Shown: positions 1 to 11,088 of the stretch, one piece after another
Layout of the letters: the number at the start of each line of letters is the position of its first letter
Position numbering within the stretch: the stretch's first letter is position 1
Notes under the pieces: model-generated
Seen by the model: only the letters and a program-made list of their open reading frames with translations
What the model was told of the DNA's origin: nothing
Database searches by the model: none
Position numbers and translations under genes: made by a program
Assembly: GCF_000429605.1 (NCBI RefSeq)
Contig: NZ_AUCE01000011.1
Location: 372,001 to 436,000, forward strand
Reading direction: 5' to 3'
Length of the DNA stretch: 64,000 nucleotides
Source: Azonexus hydrophilus DSM 23864
GTDB taxonomy: Bacteria > Pseudomonadota > Gammaproteobacteria > Burkholderiales > Rhodocyclaceae

Positions 1-890
1 ATGGTCAGGATGGCCGGCAGGCCTTCGGGAATGGCGGCGACGGCGAAGCCGATGGCGGCGAGGAAGACTTCGCCGAGCGGGAAGGCATGCAGCCCGATGC
101 CGACCGCGACCATCAGTGCAGCGAGGCCGACGATGACCACCGACAACTGCTTGCTGAACTGCGCCATCTGCCGGGTCAGCGGCGTCTGCAGGGTTTCGAC
201 TTCGGCGATCAGGCGGTTGATGCGGCCGATCTCGGTGTTCGGGCCGGTGGCGGTGATCACGCCCAGGCCCCGGCCGGCGGCGACCAGGGTGCCGGAATAG
301 GCCATGCAGAAGCGGTCGCCGATGCCGGCGTCGGCCGCGACCGGGTCGGCGCTCTTGTCGCTGGGCACCGATTCGCCGGTCAGCGCCGATTCCTCGATGC
401 GCAGGTTGGTCGCTTCGAGCAGGCGCAGGTCGGCCGGCACGCGGTCGCCCGATTTCAGGCGGACGATGTCGCCGGGCACCAGTCCGTCGGCGTCGATCTG
501 CGTCCATTCGCCCTGGCGCCGGACCTGGGCGCTGGCTGACAGCATCTTGCGGATGCCGGCCAGGGCTTCCTCGGCCTTGCCTTCCTGGATGAAGCCGATG
601 ATTGCGTTGATGACGACGACGCCGACAATGACGCCGGTGTCGATCCAGTGACCGAGCAGCGCGGTGATGCCGGCAGCGATCAGCAGGATGTAGATGAGGA
701 TGTCGTGGAAGTGCTTGAAGAAGCGCTTGAGCAGGCTGTCTCGCGGCGGCGCGGGAAGGCGGTTGGGACCGGTTTCGGCGAGCCGGCGGGCGGCTTCCTG
801 GGTCGTCAGGCCGTGGCTGTCCGACTGAAGTACTTCAAGAACCTGATCGCTGCGCTGGGCATGGGGCGGGGTACGGCGTGGCTGATTCAC
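1..890 (-). CDS. Cation-transporting P-type ATPase, N-terminal part (cut by window edge)
   Basis: Only the first ~296 residues lie inside the window; the rest runs off the left edge. The visible part starts with a cation-ATPase N-terminal domain (GLTTQEAARRLAETGPNRLP), then a membrane pair (ILIYILLIAAGITALLGHW, then VIVGVVVINAIIGF). Next come the actuator domain with its dephosphorylation loop LTGES, and a second membrane pair ending in PEGLP, the ion-site helix found in P2-type Ca/Na/K pumps. The phosphorylation DKTGT motif must lie beyond the edge. I chose the GTG at 890 because GGAG sits about 8 nt upstream and no in-frame ATG is near. It follows the AtaL-like gene by 17 nt on the same strand. 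The ion carried cannot be told from this part; PEGLP favours Ca2+ or a related cation over heavy metals. Confidence 0.88.
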   Translation of the reverse strand, partial: MNQPRRTPPHAQRSDQVLEVLQSDSHGLTTQEAARRLAETGPNRLPAPPRDSLLKRFFKHFHDILIYILLIAAGITALLGHWIDTGVIVGVVVINAIIGFIQEGKAEEALAGIRKMLSASAQVRRQGEWTQIDADGLVPGDIVRLKSGDRVPADLRLLEATNLRIEESALTGESVPSDKSADPVAADAGIGDRFCMAYSGTLVAAGRGLGVITATGPNTEIGRINRLIAEVETLQTPLTRQMAQFSKQLSVVIVGLAALMVAVGIGLHAFPLGEVFLAAIGFAVAAIPEGLPAILT

Positions 891-907
891 GAGGTCTCCG
901 GAAATGC

Positions 908-1378
908 TTATTGGCAGGTACCCTCGGCGGCAAGGGTGCGGATGATGCGGACGCAGTCGAGGTCGGACTGGTGGTAAGCGGATTTGACGTACTCGATGTA
1001 GGCCGCTTCCTCGCTGCCGGCCTCGATCGCCAGTCCGGTGACGTAGCTGAAGCGCAGGAAAAGGTGGCCGTCGTGCGGTTCCTCGATGCGGATGGTCAGG
1101 CTGCCGCCGGGTTGTTCCGCGCTCGGTTCGATGTCGAAACAGACCGCCTGTTCCTCGGTCAGGGTGACGCGGTCGCGGATGCGGACGGCGCCGAAATCGA
1201 GTTCGCGCAAGGCGCTGTCGGCTTGCCGCTCAAGCATGGTGAAGTCGGCCAGTCCCGGCAGGAACAGCAGCGGATTGTCGACGCGATGGAGCAGGCCGAG
1301 CCAGAGCTGGCGGCGCGTCAGTTGCATGACCAGCGGGTTGCCGGGGTCGTTTATGGCAATCAGATGTTCGAAGTTCAT
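908..1378 (-). CDS. AtaL-like (DUF1857) SRPBCC-fold protein
   Basis: This 156-residue protein matches in pattern the AtaL/DUF1857 family of START-like (SRPBCC) proteins. The N-terminal LTRRQLWLGLLHRVDNP helix is followed by alternating strands and a C-terminal helix (EEAAYIEYVKSAYHQSDLD). There is no signal peptide or membrane segment, so it should be cytosolic. The family is named from a fungal gene cluster and its bacterial members have no proven reaction; a hydrophobic ligand pocket is expected from the fold. It starts only 22 nt from the divergent rsuA and lies 17 nt upstream of the P-type ATPase on the same strand. The two may be co-transcribed, but nothing in the sequence links their functions. 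Confidence 0.7.
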   Translation of the reverse strand: MNFEHLIAINDPGNPLVMQLTRRQLWLGLLHRVDNPLLFLPGLADFTMLERQADSALRELDFGAVRIRDRVTLTEEQAVCFDIEPSAEQPGGSLTIRIEEPHDGHLFLRFSYVTGLAIEAGSEEAAYIEYVKSAYHQSDLDCVRIIRTLAAEGTCQ

Positions 1379-1400
1379 GCGCCGATGGTAGCATCCTCAC

Positions 1401-2108
1401 ATGCAACTTGAACGTATCCTCCAAAGCCACGGCTTCGGCACCCGCAAGGCCTGCCGCGCCATGATCCGGCGCGAACGGGTGAGCGTCGCCGGGCAGATTG
1501 TCGACGACCCCTTTGCCGATCTCGCCACCGACGGGCTGGTCTTTTCCGTCGACGGGACCGATTGGCCGTTCCGCGAGCAGGCCAGCCTGCTGCTCTACAA
1601 ACCCGCCGGTTACGAATGCTCGCGCAAGCCGCAGCATCATCCCTCGGTGCTCGAACTGCTGCCCCTGCCGCTGCGCGAGCGTGGCGTCCAGCCGATCGGC
1701 CGGCTCGACGAAGACACCACCGGGCTGCTGCTGATCACCGACGACGGGCAGCTCAATCACCAACTGTCCTCGGGCAAGCGCAAGGTGCCCAAGGTTTATC
1801 TGGCGACGGTCAAGCACGCGCTCGACGCCGCCCAGATCCAACAATTGCTCGCCGGCGTGCTGCTCCACGACGAGCCGGCGCCGATTGCCGCCGCCGCCGC
1901 CGAGATCGTCGACGATCATCAGCTGCGCCTGACCGTGACCGAAGGCAAATACCATCAGGTCAAGCGCATGGTCGCCGCCGTCGGTAACCGGGTCGAAGCC
2001 CTGCATCGCGAGGCACTGGCCGATCTGCGCCTGCCTGCCGGCCTCAAGCCGGGCGAATGGCGCTGGCTGGACGCCGAGGACATGAAACAACTGGGGGTGT
2101 CGCCATGA
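1401..2108 (+). CDS. rsuA: 16S rRNA pseudouridine(516) synthase RsuA
   Basis: 235 residues. The N-terminal S4 RNA-binding domain (MQLERILQSHGFGTRKACRA...) is followed by a pseudouridine synthase core. The catalytic Asp is D103 in GRLDEDTTGLLL, close to the position in E. coli RsuA. The compact length and the C-terminal EGKYHQVKRM motif fit the RsuA/RluB/RluE group. RsuA, which modifies U516 of 16S rRNA, is the best fit because the S4 domain is present and the long C-terminal tail of RluB is absent. The stop codon overlaps the ATG of oxyR (ATGA), so the two genes are translationally coupled. The substrate base is assigned by family resemblance. Confidence 0.88.
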   Translation: MQLERILQSHGFGTRKACRAMIRRERVSVAGQIVDDPFADLATDGLVFSVDGTDWPFREQASLLLYKPAGYECSRKPQHHPSVLELLPLPLRERGVQPIGRLDEDTTGLLLITDDGQLNHQLSSGKRKVPKVYLATVKHALDAAQIQQLLAGVLLHDEPAPIAAAAAEIVDDHQLRLTVTEGKYHQVKRMVAAVGNRVEALHREALADLRLPAGLKPGEWRWLDAEDMKQLGVSP

Positions 2109-3019
2109 CCCTGACCGAAATGCGTTACATCGTCGCCCTGGCGCGTGAGCGCCATTTCGGGCGGGCGGCGGAAGCCTGCCATGTCAGCCAGCCGACGCTG
2201 TCGGTGGCACTGAAGAAGGTCGAAGGACAGATCGGTACCGCGTTGTTCGAGCGCACCGCCAGCGACGTGCGCATCACCGCGCTCGGCGAACGCATCGTCG
2301 AGCAGGCCAAGCGCGTCCTCGACGAAGCGGTCAAGCTCGAGGAAATCGCCGAAGCCACCGGCGATCCGATGAGCGGCCAGTTGCGCGTCGGTATCATCTA
2401 CACCATCGCGCCGTATCTTCTGCCGCAGCTGATTCCGGCGTTGAGCCGGCTGGCGCCGAAGATGCCGCTGTTCCTCAAGGAGGATTTCACGGCCAACCTG
2501 ATCCCGGCGCTGAAGTCTGGCGAGCTCGACGTGATCGTCATCGCGCTGCCCTTTGCCGAACCGGGGCTGGTCGCCCAGCCAGTCTATGACGAGCCCTTCC
2601 GCGTCGTCGTCCCGGCCGGGCACGACTGGGTCGGACGCGAAAACATTCCGGCCGACGAACTCGACGGCCAGAACCTGTTGCTGCTCGGTCAGGGCAATTG
2701 CTTCCGCGACCAGGTGCTGGAATCCTGCCCGCGCCTGAGCGGTCAGGATGCGCTGGATCACTCGCTGGAAGGCAGTTCGCTGGAAACCATCCGCTACATG
2801 GTTGCCAGTGGTGCCGGCGTCGCCGTGATGCCGAGTACCGCCGCCGACCCGCTGATCGACAAGGAGCCGATGGTGCGCGTGCTGCCGTTTGCCGGCTCGC
2901 CGCCCGAACGCACGGTCGGCCTGGTCTGGCGGGTGACCTATCCGCGACCGCAGGCCATCGACGTGCTGCGGGCTGCAGTCCTGTCCTGTCAGCTACCCGG
3001 CGCCACGCCGCACCGCTGA
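2105..3019 (+). CDS. oxyR: Hydrogen peroxide-responsive LysR-type regulator OxyR
   Basis: 304 residues starting at the ATG that overlaps the rsuA stop. The N-terminal winged helix-turn-helix (residues ~1-60, FGRAAEACHVSQPTLSVALKK) is followed by a LysR effector domain. It carries GNCFRDQVLESC, placing cysteines at exactly 199 and 208. These are the two redox cysteines of E. coli OxyR, which form a disulfide on contact with H2O2. That makes this OxyR rather than a generic LysR regulator. It should control catalase and peroxiredoxin genes elsewhere; none is adjacent. The stop is followed within 10 nt by a parS-like palindrome and the start of the next gene. Confidence 0.93.
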   Translation: MTLTEMRYIVALARERHFGRAAEACHVSQPTLSVALKKVEGQIGTALFERTASDVRITALGERIVEQAKRVLDEAVKLEEIAEATGDPMSGQLRVGIIYTIAPYLLPQLIPALSRLAPKMPLFLKEDFTANLIPALKSGELDVIVIALPFAEPGLVAQPVYDEPFRVVVPAGHDWVGRENIPADELDGQNLLLLGQGNCFRDQVLESCPRLSGQDALDHSLEGSSLETIRYMVASGAGVAVMPSTAADPLIDKEPMVRVLPFAGSPPERTVGLVWRVTYPRPQAIDVLRAAVLSCQLPGATPHR

Positions 3020-3027
3020 GGTTTCAC

Positions 3028-5526
<2,499 letters not shown>

Positions 5527-5530
5527 GGGC

Positions 5531-8434
5531 TTATGCGTTTGCCGGCGGTTCGGTATCCAGCCGGTTCCGTCCGGCTGCCTTGGCCCGGTACAGGGCCTGA
5601 TCGGCCTGCCTCAGCCAGGCTGCCGGATTGTCCGGCTGCTCGGGGATGCCATGCACCAGGCCGATGCTGATGGTGAAGGTGATCGGCTGTCCTTCCCAGG
5701 TGATCTGCAGGGCCGAAATATCGCTGCGCAAGGCTTCGAAATGGGCGAGGACTTCCTCTCGGGTGTCACCGCTCATGAAGGCGACGAATTCCTCGCCGCC
5801 GATCCGGGCGATGTTGTCGGTCTGGCGTCGCAGGTGCTGCTGCAGGCAGCGGGCCAGTTCGACCAGGCAGTGATCGCCAGCAGCGTGGCCGAGGCTGTCG
5901 TTGATCTTCTTGAAGTGATCGATGTCGATCATCGCCGTGGTAAAGGTCTGGGCGTTGCGCTGGCAACGCGAAAATTCCCGGGCAAACTCCTGCTCGAAGA
6001 ACTGCCGGTTGCCGATCCCGGTCAGCGGGTCGGTGATGTTGAGTTGTGCCAGCTTCTGGTTGGCTTCGGCAAGTTGACGGTTGAGGCTGCCAAGCTTGCG
6101 GTTCCACAGTATCAACAGGGCCAGCGCGACGAAGATGATGCTGCCCCAGCGCCACAGCAGGGCGGTATCGATCCCCGGTTCGATGCGTATGGTTTGCCAG
6201 CGGCTTTCGATGCGTTGGCGATCGGCATCACTCAGGCTGGCCACCATTTTTTCGGCAATCGAAAACAGTTCGGGGAGATCGTTGCGCGTGGCCAGCGACA
6301 GCTTGCTGTCGACGGGAATACGGCTGACCACCTTGATATCGGCAAAACCCAGTTCGCGCAGATGGTAATTCACCGTGCTCAGCGTGCCGATATACCCCTC
6401 CAGCCTGCCCCGTTGGAGTTCGCGCAAGCCCTCCTTCTCGTTGTCGACCTCGACCAGTTCCAGTTGCGGGTAGCGACTGCGTAGCTGGTCGGCAATCGCA
6501 TGGCCGCGCACGATGCCGACCTGGCGTCCGGCAAAGGCATCAAGGCCTTCGACAAACGGCGTTTCGATCCGCGCCAGAAGGACGTTCGGTGTTGTGTAGT
6601 AGGGCGCGGTGAAATTGAGGTGAATGCTCTGTTGCGGGGTCTGCACGGCCATCGTCAGCAGGTCGCAGCGACGTGCCTGCACGGCCTGCAGCGAGGCAAG
6701 CCAGGTGTTGGTCGGGACAATCTCGTAGGCGAGGTCGAACTGCTGGCTCATCCGCTCGAGATAGTCCGCGGCAATGCCGGCGTGGCGGCCGCCATCGAGT
6801 GCTTCGATCGGCATCCAGTCGGGGTCGGTACATACTTTCAACGGGCCATGCTGGCGTAACCACAATTTTTCGCCTTCGCTGAGCGCTTGCGGGGCCCCCG
6901 AATTATCGCGATAGCTGGCGCCCAGCCAGCGATTCTCGATGCTGCGTCGTTCAGTTGGCGTGATCGCCGCCAGTGCGCTGTCGAAAATCCCGACCAGCGG
7001 AGCCAGCCCCGGGCGCATGCCGAAGCGCAGGTCTTCGCCGGAGAAATCGGGCAGGATCAGTTCGCCGGCAATCGTGACGTTGGCCAGGCCCAGTTCGCGC
7101 ACCCAGTGATTGCCGTTGTGCAGCGAGGCGATCACGACATCGACGCTGCCATCGGCCAGTGCCCGGAACATCGCATCCTGCGCACCGTAGGTGACGACTT
7201 GCTTGCCGAAGCGCTCGCGCAGGGCCTTTTCGTAAAAAATGCCTTCGCCGATGCCGATTTTCCGCTGGCCGAAATCCGGTGGGTCGGTCAGCCGGAAGCT
7301 GTGGTCGCGGGTGAAGGCGACGTTGGGGATGACGTGGTAAGGATCGGTGAAACGGGTGAAGGCCAGCCGGTCCGGCTGCCGGGAGATGTTGGTCAGGACA
7401 TCGATTTCGCCGCGGCGAAGCAATTCGATCAGGACTGGCCAGCGGTCGACGACAGGGGTGACCGTCAGTCCGGTCAGATCCTGGATGCGCTCGAGGATGT
7501 CGATCGCCAGTCCCTGCGTCTTGCCGCCGTCGGCGAAGCTGAACGGGGCGTAGTCGCGCATGATGCCGACTCGCACCGGGCCGAGACGGCGGAGGTAATC
7601 GGTCTGTTCGCGGCTGAGCTGGAAATGCTGGGTTTCGCGGTTGCGACGCCCGCCGAATTCCTGCCAGACGGCCAGCATTTCCTGCATGCGGGCCGGCGGA
7701 ATGGCTGCCAGGCCGGCGGCGATGACCTGATGGGCCTCGGGCTTTTCGCGGCGCACACCGATACGGAAGTCTTCCAGCTCGAAGCCGTCCATGGCCACGC
7801 GCCCGGCCACGCCGATCTGGTTGAAGCCTTCGCCGCGTGCCAGGTAGGCCAGGGTGACTTCCGGCCCGACAATGGCGTCCACCCAGCCGAAGGCCAGGGC
7901 GCGGATCAGGTTGGGTAGCGCGTCGTATTCGCTCAGTTGCAGGCCGTGGCGCTCAAGCGTGCTCTTGTAGAAGATGTTCTTGACGATGCCGACGCGATGG
8001 GGTTTCAGGTCCTCAAGGCTGGTGATCGGTGGCAGGCGGCGGTTCATGTCCTGCATGACGACCGTTTGCCGGTGATGGTAGGGCTCGGTGAACAGCGTGA
8101 AGGGTTTGCGGTCCTCGCGCAGCGAAATCTCGTCGATGGCGTCGATTTCGCCACGGACGAAGGCGGCGTAGATTTCCGGCCAGCTACCGGCCTTGTAGTC
8201 GAAGCGCAGCCCGGTCCGCCCCGAAATTTCTTCGAGAACGTCGATCGAGAAGCCTTCGAGTCGGCCGGCATGAACCGTGGAATAGGGGGCGTTGTCGGCA
8301 ATTATGCCGATGCGGACGACGGGCTTTCCTGAAAGCCAGATTTGCGCGGCTGGGTCTAGCGTGACTTCTGCTGCAGTCGAAGCGCAGTACAGGATCAGGA
8401 ACAGGGCGCCGAGATGGCGAAGGAAGTTGCGCAT
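5531..8434 (-). CDS. Diguanylate cyclase with three tandem SBP_bac_3 sensor domains
   Basis: 967 residues. An N-terminal signal peptide (MRNFLRHLGALFLILYCAST) is followed by three successive periplasmic solute-binding family 3 domains, roughly residues 37-262, 283-505 and 530-745. Each begins with a VRVGI- or LKVC-type strand and carries the GEIDA- or GSVDV-type motif of the fold. One transmembrane helix (~757-776) connects to a GGDEF domain with active-site GGEEF at about 879-883. The inhibitory-site pattern RQTD precedes it (RxxD-x3-R-x-GGEEF). It should make cyclic di-GMP in response to periplasmic ligands. Three stacked binding domains are uncommon. The gene converges on the hybrid kinase and follows topB on the same strand, separated by a GC-rich hairpin. 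Ligands are unknown. Confidence 0.9.
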   Translation of the reverse strand: MRNFLRHLGALFLILYCASTAAEVTLDPAAQIWLSGKPVVRIGIIADNAPYSTVHAGRLEGFSIDVLEEISGRTGLRFDYKAGSWPEIYAAFVRGEIDAIDEISLREDRKPFTLFTEPYHHRQTVVMQDMNRRLPPITSLEDLKPHRVGIVKNIFYKSTLERHGLQLSEYDALPNLIRALAFGWVDAIVGPEVTLAYLARGEGFNQIGVAGRVAMDGFELEDFRIGVRREKPEAHQVIAAGLAAIPPARMQEMLAVWQEFGGRRNRETQHFQLSREQTDYLRRLGPVRVGIMRDYAPFSFADGGKTQGLAIDILERIQDLTGLTVTPVVDRWPVLIELLRRGEIDVLTNISRQPDRLAFTRFTDPYHVIPNVAFTRDHSFRLTDPPDFGQRKIGIGEGIFYEKALRERFGKQVVTYGAQDAMFRALADGSVDVVIASLHNGNHWVRELGLANVTIAGELILPDFSGEDLRFGMRPGLAPLVGIFDSALAAITPTERRSIENRWLGASYRDNSGAPQALSEGEKLWLRQHGPLKVCTDPDWMPIEALDGGRHAGIAADYLERMSQQFDLAYEIVPTNTWLASLQAVQARRCDLLTMAVQTPQQSIHLNFTAPYYTTPNVLLARIETPFVEGLDAFAGRQVGIVRGHAIADQLRSRYPQLELVEVDNEKEGLRELQRGRLEGYIGTLSTVNYHLRELGFADIKVVSRIPVDSKLSLATRNDLPELFSIAEKMVASLSDADRQRIESRWQTIRIEPGIDTALLWRWGSIIFVALALLILWNRKLGSLNRQLAEANQKLAQLNITDPLTGIGNRQFFEQEFAREFSRCQRNAQTFTTAMIDIDHFKKINDSLGHAAGDHCLVELARCLQQHLRRQTDNIARIGGEEFVAFMSGDTREEVLAHFEALRSDISALQITWEGQPITFTISIGLVHGIPEQPDNPAAWLRQADQALYRAKAAGRNRLDTEPPANA

Positions 8435-8458
8435 CGGCCCAGCTTAGCCGAGCGGCAT

Positions 8459-8478
8459 GCCGGCTGCAAGCAGCCGGC
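8459..8478 (-). terminator. GC-rich hairpin after topB, possible terminator
   Basis: GCCGGCTG-CAAG-CAGCCGGC forms a perfect 8-bp stem with a 4-nt loop, between the topB stop and the start of the diguanylate cyclase gene. There is no T-run after it on the minus strand, so intrinsic termination is uncertain. Confidence 0.4.
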
Positions 8479-8486
8479 GCGGTGTA

Positions 8487-11009
8487 TCAGGCTTCCGCCT
8501 TCTTCTTTGCCGCAGGCTTCTTGGCTGCCGGAGCCTTCTTCTCGAACTCGAAACCGACCTTGCCTTCGGCGACGACCAGATAAGCCGAGAACTTGCGCTT
8601 GGTCCGGTTGGAGACGAACTCCCTGAGCAGGTCGGTCTTGCCGGTTTCCAGCATCTTCTTCATCTGGGCGGTGTCGACCGGCTGCTGCAGGATGATCTTG
8701 CCGGAACGGAAATCGCAGGTCTTGTCCGGGCCGACCGATTTCTCGCAGACATAGGAGCTGCCATGGTCGTAGACATTGGCCGCGCACTTCGGACATTTGC
8801 CCAGGCTTTCCTGGCCGGAGAAATCGACCGGCTCGGCGTTGGCTTCGTCGGCTTTGTCCTGGCCGAAGTCGAATTCCGGCAGATGCTCGTCGTTGAGCTT
8901 GATCGCCGCAGCAAAACTGCGGCCCATCTTGTTGCGGAAGCCGGTCAGCGGGCCGACGTGGCGTTCGGTCAGCAGCGTCTCGATTTCGGCCGGTTCGTAC
9001 TGGCGGCCGGCGACGATCTTCCACAGCGAATAATCGCAGTCGCTGCACTGGAATTTCTTGTAGGTCTCGCGGATCAGGCCGCCGCACTTGGGACAGGGGG
9101 CGCTGAGGATGCCGAAATCGCCCGGAATCGTGTCGCTGTCGTAGGTCTTGGCGCGCTCGACGATGTGCCGCGTCATCTCGGCGATCTCGCGCATGAATTC
9201 GTCGCGCGTGAAATCGCCCTTCTCGATGCGGCCCAGCTTCCATTCCCAATCGCCGGTCAGTTCCGGCTGGGTCAGTTCCTTGATGCCCAGGCCGTTCAAC
9301 AACGTCATCAGGTTGAAGGCCTTGGCCGTCGGGATCAGTTCGCGGCCTTCGCGCAGCATGTACTGCTCACCGATCAGGTTTTCGATGATCTGGGCGCGCG
9401 TCGCCGGGGTGCCGAGGCCGCGGCCGGCCATTGCCGCCTTCAGTTCTTCGTCGTCGACCATCTTGCCGGCGCCTTCCATGGCCGACAGCAGGGTGGCTTC
9501 CGAATAGCGCGGCGGCGGCTTGGTGGCGTTGGCCTTGACCGTGACTTCCTCGGTCTTGACCTTTTCGTCCTTGTCGACCGCGACCAGATTGCCTTCGTCG
9601 CCGCTCTGGCCTTCCTTGCCATGGACGGCAAGCCAGCCCGGATTGACCAGGACCTTGCCTTCAGTCTTGAACGGATGACCCTCGACCCGGGTGATGCGGG
9701 TGGTCACCATATACTCGGCGGCCGGGAAGAACACCGACAGGAAGCGGCGGACGACGAAGTCGTACAGCTTCTGCTCGGCTTCGTTGAGGTTCTTCGGCGC
9801 CTGCGGTGTGGGGATGATGGCGAAGTGATCGCTCACCTTCGCGTTATTGAAGATGCGCTTGTTCGGCAGCACCCAGTTGCGCGCCAGGACCTGGTGCGCA
9901 AACGGCGAGTAACGGGCGAGCAGGACTTCGTCGTGCCCCTTGCCGGCGCCTTCGCCGGTAAGTACGCGCATCGTTTCCTTGACCGTGGCGATGTAGTCCT
10001 CGGGCAGGCAGCGCGAGTCGGTTCGCGGGTAGGTCAGGACCTTGTGTTTTTCGTAGAGTGCCTGAGCCAGGCCGAGCGTCGTTTTGGCCGAGAAACCGAA
10101 ACGGCTGTTGGCCTCGCGCTGCAGGCTGGTCAGGTCGAACAGCAGCGGCGACAGGCGGGTTTCCGGCTTGGCTTCCTCGCTGACGATGCCGGGCTTGCCC
10201 GAGGTGGCGGCCTGGATCGCTTCGGCGCGGGCCACTTCCCACAGGCGGTCGGCACGGGCGTGCTCGTCTTCCTGCTTGCCCTTGAAACCTTCGTCAAACC
10301 ATTTGCCGGTGTAATTGCCGGCCTTGGCGGCGAATTCGGCTTCGACTTCCCAGTAATCGCGCGGCTTGAAGTCGCGAATCTTGCGTTCGCGCTCGACCAC
10401 GATGGCCAGCGTCGGCGTCTGCACGCGACCGACCGTGGTCAGGTGGAAGCCGCCGGTCTTCGAGTTGAAGGCGGTCATTGCCCGGGTGCCGTTGATGCCG
10501 ACCAGCCAGTCGGATTCGGAACGGCAGACGGCGGCGTCGGCCAGACCCTGCATTTCGCTGCCCGGGCGCAGGCGGGCGAAGCCGTCGCGGATGGCTTGCG
10601 GCGTCATCGACTGCAGCCACAGCCGCTGCACCGGTTTGCCGGCTTTGGCGTGCTGGGCGATGTAATTGAAGATCAGCTCACCTTCGCGCCCCGCGTCACA
10701 GGCGTTGACCAGGCCGGTCACATCCTTGCGCTTGATCAGCTTGTTGAGCACACGCAGGCGCGGCGCGCTCTTTTCGATCGGATTCAGCGCGAAATGCGGC
10801 GGGATCACTGGCAGGTGCGCGAAGGACCACTTGCCGCGCTTGACCTCGAATTCTTCCGGACAGGCCAGTTCGAGCAAATGGCCGACGGCCGACGAGACGA
10901 CGTATTCGTCGGACTCGAAGTATTCGTCGTGCTTGGTGAAACCACCGAGCGCCTTGGCGATGTCGCTGGCGACGGAGGGTTTCTCGGCGATGATCAGTTT
11001 TTTGCTCAT
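8487..11009 (-). CDS. topB: DNA topoisomerase III (type IA)
   Basis: 840 residues. The N-terminal TOPRIM domain starts KKLIIAEKPSVASDIAKALG and has DACDAGREGE (~103-111) for Mg2+ binding. The nucleophilic tyrosine is Y327 in LTYPRTDS, matching E. coli TopB Y328. The C-terminal part holds two Cys-rich zinc-ribbon-like modules (CPKCGGLI...CSDC and CPKCAAN...C...C) and ends in a lysine/alanine-rich tail (KKAPAAKKPAAKKKAEA) that probably contacts DNA. The enzyme relaxes and decatenates DNA by single-strand passage. It lies just downstream of dprA on the same strand. The N-terminus and active site fit TopB better than TopA. Confidence 0.92.
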   Translation of the reverse strand: MSKKLIIAEKPSVASDIAKALGGFTKHDEYFESDEYVVSSAVGHLLELACPEEFEVKRGKWSFAHLPVIPPHFALNPIEKSAPRLRVLNKLIKRKDVTGLVNACDAGREGELIFNYIAQHAKAGKPVQRLWLQSMTPQAIRDGFARLRPGSEMQGLADAAVCRSESDWLVGINGTRAMTAFNSKTGGFHLTTVGRVQTPTLAIVVERERKIRDFKPRDYWEVEAEFAAKAGNYTGKWFDEGFKGKQEDEHARADRLWEVARAEAIQAATSGKPGIVSEEAKPETRLSPLLFDLTSLQREANSRFGFSAKTTLGLAQALYEKHKVLTYPRTDSRCLPEDYIATVKETMRVLTGEGAGKGHDEVLLARYSPFAHQVLARNWVLPNKRIFNNAKVSDHFAIIPTPQAPKNLNEAEQKLYDFVVRRFLSVFFPAAEYMVTTRITRVEGHPFKTEGKVLVNPGWLAVHGKEGQSGDEGNLVAVDKDEKVKTEEVTVKANATKPPPRYSEATLLSAMEGAGKMVDDEELKAAMAGRGLGTPATRAQIIENLIGEQYMLREGRELIPTAKAFNLMTLLNGLGIKELTQPELTGDWEWKLGRIEKGDFTRDEFMREIAEMTRHIVERAKTYDSDTIPGDFGILSAPCPKCGGLIRETYKKFQCSDCDYSLWKIVAGRQYEPAEIETLLTERHVGPLTGFRNKMGRSFAAAIKLNDEHLPEFDFGQDKADEANAEPVDFSGQESLGKCPKCAANVYDHGSSYVCEKSVGPDKTCDFRSGKIILQQPVDTAQMKKMLETGKTDLLREFVSNRTKRKFSAYLVVAEGKVGFEFEKKAPAAKKPAAKKKAEA

Positions 11010-11088
11010 GGGGTCTGCCTGTCAGGTGCCGGGCATGATAAGTGGGCGCCCGACGGATTGGCAAGGGCGGACACAATTGATTTCTCGA

